Shown here one piece after another: positions 15,242 to 20,204 of a DNA stretch of 25,064 nucleotides. Below the pieces are notes generated by a model. It was not told the DNA's origin. It saw only the letters and a list, made by a program, of their open reading frames with translations, and did not search any database. Position 1 is the first letter of the stretch, and every line of letters begins with the position of its first letter. A program made the position numbers and the translations under genes. The stretch is from CAYXAA01 sp964462985 (GTDB taxonomy: Bacteria; Pseudomonadota; Alphaproteobacteria; Rhizobiales; Stappiaceae): contig CAYXAA010000051.1 of NCBI GenBank assembly GCA_964462985.1, positions 1-25,064 on the forward strand, given 5' to 3'.

Positions 15242-15267
15242 AACACGGGAGCCGGCGTCGGGGTTCC
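15242..15267 (-). promoter_or_regulatory. EcfG-type promoter candidate for the 85-residue protein
   Basis: On the minus strand, GGAAC (15267-15263), 17 bases, then TGTT (15245-15242). The start of transcription would be near 15235, thirty bases before the preferred ATG. Confidence 0.55.
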
Positions 15268-15273
15268 CATTGC

Positions 15274-15312
15274 GCGGTGACGGCGGCTGCCATCAGTGGA
15301 ACGTGTCACCGC
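15274..15312. promoter_or_regulatory. Inverted repeat between two divergent stress promoters
   Basis: GCGGTGAC (15274-15281) and GTCACCGC (15305-15312) are perfect 8-bp arms 23 bases apart. They lie between the divergent EcfG-type promoters at 15242-15267 and 15346-15370. It may be a regulator site or chance. Confidence 0.3.
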
Positions 15313-15345
15313 CGATCATCGGCATCGTGATCGCATTGCTAGGCC

Positions 15346-15370
15346 GGAACCAATTGGACGGATTGCCGTT
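15346..15370 (+). promoter_or_regulatory. EcfG-type promoter, full consensus match
   Basis: GGAAC (15346-15350), 16 bases, then CGTT (15367-15370). All nine consensus positions match. The start of transcription would be near 15377, giving a leader of about 127 bases to the GTG at 15504. Confidence 0.75.
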
Positions 15371-15503
15371 ATTGGCATGACTGCGCGAGCGGACCGACGC
15401 GAATGACGAAGAAGAAGCACGGCTCCCGCCTGCAGAAGAACTCTCAACAATCTTTGCGTGCGCGCACGGTGACTGCGAGCACGTTTCCGCGAAGGAGAAG
15501 AAC

Positions 15504-15734
15504 GTGCTGAACGAGACCGAGGGCGGACTGCTTGATTCCTCCATGTCGGCTCGGATTCGGTTGGTGGCCAATCGCTACTTCAGACGCCACGCCGATACGA
15601 TGCCGATCATGAACAGCCTGAGCCTGGCACGGCGGCTGGAATACATGGTCCCTCAGGATTGCCGCGGGCCGGCGACAAGGGCGATCCTTCAGTCCATGAT
15701 CGACGAATTGGCTCCGCCCCACACCAATCGTTGA
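15504..15734 (+). CDS. Small hypothetical protein
   Basis: This is a 76-residue protein, unrecognised, beginning at GTG with AAGGAG eight bases upstream. It contains MSARIRLVANRYFRRHADTMPIMNSLSLARRLEYMV and a C-terminal helix, and looks cytoplasmic and basic. The same frame is open for a further 41 codons upstream (from 15381, just after a TGA) and reads like protein, yet has no ATG, GTG or TTG. A 35-codon basic ORF in another frame (ATG at 15403) ends in a TGA overlapping this start and may couple to it. A perfect EcfG-type promoter lies upstream. Confidence 0.65.
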   Translation: MLNETEGGLLDSSMSARIRLVANRYFRRHADTMPIMNSLSLARRLEYMVPQDCRGPATRAILQSMIDELAPPHTNR

Positions 15735-15758
15735 CCATACATCGCCCTGCAGCGCCTC

Positions 15759-16490
15759 TCATACCCATTGTCCGGCGACGGTCAACGCGGCGCCGATGAG
15801 CGCAACGACAATCGATGTTCCCATCAGCATCAGCAGGCCGTCGCCGGCAATCATTGCAAGAGCGAGGATTGACACCACCACTCCGAGAATGGAGGAGGTA
15901 AACGGCACCAGTTCGAGAATCGGCATGGCGAGACCGCAAGCCATGCAGATCAACTTGGGCAGTACGGATAGCGGCGGTGTCAACACGAACTCCAGCCGAC
16001 GCCGGGTAACACGGTCGAGAACTTTCGCCGGTCGTTCCATGAGGGCCAGTGACCTGCGCACCCGTGCCGTCGGCACGTGTCGCTTCATGACCCAGTTCGG
16101 CAACCAGATGTGCCGCCGCTGCACGATCATCTGGGCCGACATCAGAGCGATTGCGATACCGCAGATCGAGGGCAAGACCGGAATGCCGCTAAGCGGCGAC
16201 ACGATCACGATGGCCAGAAGCAGCAAGACGGCGCTGAACGACACGCCCTCCAGCGAACCGACGACGTCGCCGATGCTCGTGGTCTTGCCGGAAAGACCTT
16301 CCCCTACCTTGAAGAGGATCGAGCGGATCGCACCGCGCTCCGATCCACACCCGCACCTTGGGCTGTCCGCCGGCGAATGACAGTCGCCACCTCCGAGCGG
16401 CGCTTCTGCGGCATCACGCGGACGATCATTACGACGTCGGTGCGTCGTCCCGGGCGCCGCACCCCGCCGTCTATCGGTAGGAGCCGTCAC
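15759..16490 (-). CDS. ExoD-like exopolysaccharide synthesis family membrane protein; start uncertain, possibly 5'-frameshifted
   Basis: This is a protein of the ExoD family, linked in rhizobia to exopolysaccharide production and alkali tolerance; its biochemical role is unclear. The recognisable part runs from GLSGKTTSIGDVVGSLEG through several hydrophobic spans. Landmarks are SPLSGIPVLPSICGIAIALMSAQMI, the basic RRSLALMERPAKVLDRVTRRR, and IAGDGLLMLMGTSIVVALIG. No ATG, GTG or TTG lies in frame near the expected N-terminus. The nearest starts are GTG 16490 (243 residues with an Arg-rich unlike-family head, used here) and GTG 16244 (inside the conserved part). An ATG at 16414 or 16429 in another frame would join with a single inserted base, so a frameshift or sequence error is possible. 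Confidence 0.65.
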   Translation of the reverse strand: MTAPTDRRRGAAPGTTHRRRNDRPRDAAEAPLGGGDCHSPADSPRCGCGSERGAIRSILFKVGEGLSGKTTSIGDVVGSLEGVSFSAVLLLLAIVIVSPLSGIPVLPSICGIAIALMSAQMIVQRRHIWLPNWVMKRHVPTARVRRSLALMERPAKVLDRVTRRRLEFVLTPPLSVLPKLICMACGLAMPILELVPFTSSILGVVVSILALAMIAGDGLLMLMGTSIVVALIGAALTVAGQWV

Positions 16491-16845
16491 GGGTGGTCGG
16501 CGGGATTGGCTCGACGGCGACGATCTCACGCGGACCGTCGGCCGGAAAATGGCCGCTGGTGTCTTCGGCGACCGCGTAGAGCAGTTCATCGCGAAAGGCG
16601 CTTGCGAACTCCGTGGAGACTCCGTGCGACGGCTTCGCATCGGTGTCGAGGAAATCGACCTCGGCTCCGGCGGCGACAACGCGGGCATCCGCGGGCGAGA
16701 GGGCGCGAACGGTCACGACTCCGTGCCCAGGAGCAAGCTCCCACCTTGGGTCGGACGGCTGTGCACTCGGAACAAGTCGAAATATTGCAAGCGATTGGTG
16801 CTGCCGGTTGGTCGAATTGGGGTCGTACGAGCGATCATCGGTCAT
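16471..16845 (-). CDS. Hypothetical protein upstream of exoD-like gene
   Basis: This is a 124-residue soluble protein I cannot assign. It has a polar N-terminus, then AIFRLVPSAQPSDPRWELAPGHG, VTVRALSPADARVVAAGAEVDFLD and FASAFRDELLYAVAEDTSG. The second segment looks like a small alpha/beta fold. The frame is open to 17316, but the part before MTDDRSYDPN is low-quality and overlaps the promoter, so the start at 16845 is preferred although its ribosome-binding site is weak. A perfect EcfG-type promoter is about 110 bases upstream. The ExoD-like gene follows, probably in the same transcript. Confidence 0.65.
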   Translation of the reverse strand: MTDDRSYDPNSTNRQHQSLAIFRLVPSAQPSDPRWELAPGHGVVTVRALSPADARVVAAGAEVDFLDTDAKPSHGVSTEFASAFRDELLYAVAEDTSGHFPADGPREIVAVEPIPPTTRDGSYR

Positions 16846-16953
16846 GACGGTATCTTCACTCCGTTGCGCCGCAGTTGCGCTCCGATCCCGCGGCCCGCGC
16901 GAGGGCACCGACGGATCGTGGACGGGAACGCCCCTTCTGCATGTCAGCAAGTC

Positions 16954-16978
16954 AACGGAAATCGGTTGATGAAGTTCC
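16954..16978 (-). promoter_or_regulatory. EcfG-type promoter, full consensus match
   Basis: On the minus strand, GGAAC (16978-16974), 16 bases, then CGTT (16957-16954). All consensus positions match. It lies in front of the 124-residue hypothetical and the ExoD-like gene. The leader contains a 28-codon ORF from ATG 16942. Confidence 0.75.
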
Positions 16979-17018
16979 GCGGACCCGCAGCCGTAAGCTG
17001 CGACGTGAACGGCGAAGG

Positions 17019-18182
17019 TCAGGGTGACTGGACGCCGACCGCGCGGCTCCCGTGCTGCTGCAGATCGATGGCCGGGCCGGCCCGTGCGAGCAGAACCTCC
17101 CGGTAGAATGCGATGGTGCGATCGCCCATGGTGGTCAGCCCGTATCGTTCGGCCCGAATCCTGGCCAACCTCCCCATCCTGTCGCGGCCAAGGCGATCTT
17201 CGCGAAGCCTGGAGAGTTCCGCGGCGAACCCCTCGGCATTCTGCGGCTCTACAAAGACCGCTGCCCCGTCCCAGAGTTCGCGGAACGTCGGGATGTCCGA
17301 CAGCACGAGCGCGCACCCCATCTGGGCGGCTTCAAGTACGCCGAGGCCGAACGGCTCGTAGACAGCCGAGGAAACGAAGATGCCTGCTTGCGACAACCAT
17401 GCCCGCATGTCGGCCGCGGACAGATCACCGAGGAGGCAGAGGTGCTCGAAGGACCGCTGGCCTGCACCGGGTGTGGGCGCCCGTGTCGAGCCGGCAGCGT
17501 AGATGTCGACGGGCAGCAGACCGGCCGCACGATCGAGCACCGCAACGTTCTTCCCTTCATCCCACAACCGCCCGGCGGTAAAGATGAGGTCTCGGGTGCC
17601 GGACATGAGAGTGTCGTCGGTCCGCCCGTTGTGAACGACGGCGACGGGGCAGTCGGGCCGGTAGATCTCGGTCACCTGTCGGCCGAAGGCGACGCTCGGC
17701 ACTATAATCCCATCTGCCCGTGCCAGGCCCGACCGCACCGCCTTCGTCCTCCAGTCGAGATCCGCCGGCAGTGCCTCTCTTGGGTGGACGGCTGACCACC
17801 AACTGGCGACGCAGGAATGCAGACCGACGACCATGGGAGCGGAGGGAAAGCCGCGGCACGCCAGCCCCGGTGTATTCAGGTGGATCAGATCCGGCGTCAT
17901 CGCTGCGCACAGCGCGAACAGCGCCTCGCTGGCCTCTTCAAGCTCAGCCTCGCTATGGGCTGTCCAGTCGAGCGGCAGGTTAACAAGGGTCACGCGAAAA
18001 CGGGCGTCAGACAGGATCCCATTCTGCTGCAGGATCGAGGGCGAGGGACCAAGAACCACAAGATCAACCTCGGCGCCGCGCTCGGCCAAGTGCCGGGCCA
18101 GGTCCGTGCTGTAGGTCCAGACCCCGCCGATCGCATCCGTCGTCAACAGGACCCGCCCCGTAAAGGTCATCCGCTTTTGCAT
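17019..18182 (-). CDS. GT4-family glycosyltransferase
   Basis: This is a retaining GT-B glycosyltransferase likely to transfer a sugar from a nucleotide donor to a surface glycan. The 387-residue protein opens with VLLTTDAIGGVWTYSTDLARHL, the acceptor-domain glycine-rich loop. In the donor domain, FTAGRLWDEGKN (201-212) supplies Arg205 and Lys211, and YEPFGLGVLEAAQMG gives the E-x7-E motif (Glu276, Glu284). LSDIPTFRELW follows. GGAAG lies five bases before the ATG. It begins 106 bp after the epimerase gene on the same strand, and the two probably form an operon under the EcfG-type promoter at 19543-19567. Donor and acceptor sugars are unknown. Confidence 0.88.
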   Translation of the reverse strand: MQKRMTFTGRVLLTTDAIGGVWTYSTDLARHLAERGAEVDLVVLGPSPSILQQNGILSDARFRVTLVNLPLDWTAHSEAELEEASEALFALCAAMTPDLIHLNTPGLACRGFPSAPMVVGLHSCVASWWSAVHPREALPADLDWRTKAVRSGLARADGIIVPSVAFGRQVTEIYRPDCPVAVVHNGRTDDTLMSGTRDLIFTAGRLWDEGKNVAVLDRAAGLLPVDIYAAGSTRAPTPGAGQRSFEHLCLLGDLSAADMRAWLSQAGIFVSSAVYEPFGLGVLEAAQMGCALVLSDIPTFRELWDGAAVFVEPQNAEGFAAELSRLREDRLGRDRMGRLARIRAERYGLTTMGDRTIAFYREVLLARAGPAIDLQQHGSRAVGVQSP

Positions 18183-18288
18183 GACGTCTTCCCGCTGCTC
18201 CGGCCTTCACTTCCGCTGGCCGGCCGGGACAGTCTCCTCGGCGATTGCGGTTGCATCCTGGGGAGCCGAAGTCTGTCAATCGTTGCTG

Positions 18289-19440
18289 TTAAGAGACCAG
18301 ACCGCGCTGCTTCAATTCGCTGCTTGCCGCATCGACACGGTCGATCGCAGACTGGGTGGCGACCCATTCGGCAAGCGCGACCAGCCCGTCCTTGAGCGCA
18401 TGCCGGGGCGTATAGCCGAGAAGCCGGCGGGCTTTGGTGATATCCGCGAAACAATGCCGGATATCCCCGGCCCGGATCTTTCCGGTGATATCCGGCTGCA
18501 GATCAGACCGGCCCATTTCGGCGGCAAAGCGTTCCGCAAGAGCCGCGATCGTGATCGGCGCACCGCTTCCCACGTTGATGATTTCACCGCGTGCACCTGG
18601 CGCATCCAGCGCCCTGACGAAGGCCCGGGCGACATCTTCGACGTGCACGAAGTCGCGTTGCTGACATCCATCCTCGAACACCATTGGCGCCCGGCCGTTG
18701 AGAAGACGCGCGGCGAAGATGGCCAGCACACCGGTGTAAGGATTGGAGAGCGCCTGCCCGGGTCCATAGACGTTGAAAAGCCTCAGCGCCACGGCATCGA
18801 TGCCGTAAGCCGGCGCGACGACCATCGTCATCTGCTCCTGGGCAAACTTGTTGAGGGCATAGACCGATGACAGCGCCGGCCGTTTCCATTCCGGTGTGGG
18901 CACCGGCGTCAGCGGCCCGCCGTCCGCTCCAATCGGATCGAAACCGAGACGGTCGCTGCCCATGCCATAGTTCCAGGGCCGACGCACATCTTCCAGGGTC
19001 TCGCCCCGACCATTCTCATAAAGACCCTCGCCATAGACGCTCATGGAGGAGGCAACGACAATGCGGGAAACGTGACGGCGGATCATCTGCTGCAGCAACG
19101 TCGCCGTGCCGAGATCGTTGACACCGACATAGCGCTCGATCTCGTACATGCTCTGGCCAACCCCGACCTCGGCAGCCAGATGCACGACCTTGTCGACACC
19201 GTCGAGCGCAGCAGCGACGCAATCGGCGTCCCGAATGTCACCAACAACGAGATCATAGTCGGAAGCCGCCCCATCGCCAGCATCGACCATCCCACACCCA
19301 ACCTCTTCCTCGTCGCGTGGGTGGATCTGTTCGTTGAAGTTGTCGAGTACGCGAACCTGTTCGCCGCGATTGAGCAGTTCGCCAACCACGTAACGTCCGA
19401 TAAAGCCCATGCCGCCGGTAACCAGAACGCGGCCGCTCAT
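18289..19440 (-). CDS. NAD-dependent sugar epimerase, dTDP-L-rhamnose 4-epimerase-like
   Basis: This is an extended short-chain dehydrogenase acting on nucleotide sugars. In 383 residues it has the NAD-binding GxxGxxG (TGGMGFIG, 8-15) with Asp33 for the ribose, the active-site SSMSVYG (131-137), and Tyr194-x3-Lys198 (VYALNK). RLFNVYGPGQALSNPYTGVL and FEDGCQQRDFVHVEDVA follow. The insert with PLTPVPTPEWKRP before the Tyr and the SNPYTGVLAIFAARLL stretch are typical of dTDP-L-rhamnose 4-epimerases, so 6-deoxy-L-talose formation is the best guess. UDP-sugar epimerisation remains possible. The ATG at 19440 overlaps the stop of a 24-codon leader ORF; an in-frame GTG at 19452 is the alternative. 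Confidence 0.87.
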   Translation of the reverse strand: MSGRVLVTGGMGFIGRYVVGELLNRGEQVRVLDNFNEQIHPRDEEEVGCGMVDAGDGAASDYDLVVGDIRDADCVAAALDGVDKVVHLAAEVGVGQSMYEIERYVGVNDLGTATLLQQMIRRHVSRIVVASSMSVYGEGLYENGRGETLEDVRRPWNYGMGSDRLGFDPIGADGGPLTPVPTPEWKRPALSSVYALNKFAQEQMTMVVAPAYGIDAVALRLFNVYGPGQALSNPYTGVLAIFAARLLNGRAPMVFEDGCQQRDFVHVEDVARAFVRALDAPGARGEIINVGSGAPITIAALAERFAAEMGRSDLQPDITGKIRAGDIRHCFADITKARRLLGYTPRHALKDGLVALAEWVATQSAIDRVDAASSELKQRGLVS

Positions 19441-19514
19441 TACCGCCCCCACTCCCGCGGACCCTGGGCTCTCCTTAGCCGCATGGCCTCTAGCTCATTC
19501 ATCAGGTCCACCAC
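19440..19514 (-). CDS. 24-codon leader ORF coupled to the epimerase gene
   Basis: From GTG 19514 (GGAGG five bases upstream) a small ORF begins VVDLMNELEAMRLRRAQG and ends at TAA. The A of that TAA is the first base of the epimerase ATG (TAATG). The strong ribosome-binding site belongs to this ORF, while the epimerase itself has a poor one. This suggests translational coupling. The peptide is amphipathic, with acidic then basic residues, and no family is recognised. It lies 29 bases after an EcfG-type promoter. Confidence 0.55.
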   Translation of the reverse strand: MVDLMNELEAMRLRRAQGPREWGR

Positions 19515-19542
19515 TTCGTCCTCCGTTGATTGGAGGGGATAG

Positions 19543-19567
19543 AACCCGCGAGATCGAGGAACGTTCC
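19543..19567 (-). promoter_or_regulatory. EcfG-type promoter candidate for leader ORF-epimerase-glycosyltransferase
   Basis: On the minus strand, GGAAC (19567-19563), 16 bases, then GGTT (19546-19543). The -35 is part of the perfect palindrome GGAACGTTCC (19558-19567). The start would be near 19536, about 22 bases before the leader ORF. Confidence 0.6.
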
Positions 19568-19587
19568 GGAAGAACCACGCGTGGACG

Positions 19588-19612
19588 GGAACCAATCCAA
19601 CCACAATGGGTT
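19588..19612 (+). promoter_or_regulatory. EcfG-type promoter candidate for the oxidase operon
   Basis: GGAAC (19588-19592), 16 bases, then GGTT (19609-19612). It is divergent from the promoter at 19543-19567. The -10 overlaps the first codons of the longest CtaG-like frame, so transcription near 19620 would start at or beside the ATG at 19621. Confidence 0.55.
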
Positions 19613-20202
19613 ACCTCGTCATGGTGGCAACGGGCGGCTTTCTGGCCGAGCATATGGCCTTTCACCTCGTGCTGATGAACATCGTGGCTCCCACGGTGGT
19701 CATGGCTTGCCGCCTCCAGAGCCGACATGCCGCACACGGTTCGTCCATTGCAGCGGCTTCGGTCGCGCAGATTCTGGTGCTGTGGGGGTGGCATCTGCCG
19801 CCGGCCCTCGGCTTTGCCATGTCGTCAAACGTCGCCATGGCCCTGATGCACCTCTCGCTGTTCGCGGTTGCCCTGGCATTCTGGCGCGCGGTCATCGGCG
19901 CAGCCGCCGAACGTCGCTGGCAGGCCATCGGCGGGGTCCTGATGACCGGAAAACTGTTCTGCCTGCTCGGTGTCCTGCTCACGTTCGCGCCCCGGCCGCT
20001 CTACTCGGCTGCCGTACACGCCGTCCATGCACCCGCTTCCTCCAACTCGGTTCCGGCGCTTGCGGATCAGCAGCTCGCCGGACTTCTGATGCTGATTGCC
20101 TGTCCCCTCACCTACGTGCTCGCCGGGATTGTCATCGCAGCCAAGTGGATTTCGGAGATCGAGCGCCGGCCGGCCTGGTCTCCCCTGTCGGAGCGGCGCT
20201 GA
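19606..20202 (+). CDS. CtaG-like (caa3-type) cytochrome c oxidase assembly/associated protein
   Basis: This is a polytopic membrane protein of the caa3-CtaG family, found beside heme-copper oxidase genes and thought to help assemble the copper centre. Family features are AEHMAFHLVLMNIVAP, LVLWGWHLPPAL and ADQQLAGLLMLIACP, with five or six spans in 198 residues and several His in or near membrane edges. It lies two bases before the fused oxidase subunit gene. The ATG at 19606 has no ribosome-binding site and sits inside a predicted promoter. ATG 19621 (193 residues), possibly as a leaderless message, may be the true start. Confidence 0.82.
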   Translation: MGYLVMVATGGFLAEHMAFHLVLMNIVAPTVVMACRLQSRHAAHGSSIAAASVAQILVLWGWHLPPALGFAMSSNVAMALMHLSLFAVALAFWRAVIGAAAERRWQAIGGVLMTGKLFCLLGVLLTFAPRPLYSAAVHAVHAPASSNSVPALADQQLAGLLMLIACPLTYVLAGIVIAAKWISEIERRPAWSPLSERR

Positions 20203-20204
20203 CG

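Noticed and set aside
19530..20204. Extension of the oxidase frame upstream to 19530
   Set aside because: The extension overlaps the CtaG-like gene, lacks conserved sequence, and would cross the predicted promoter.
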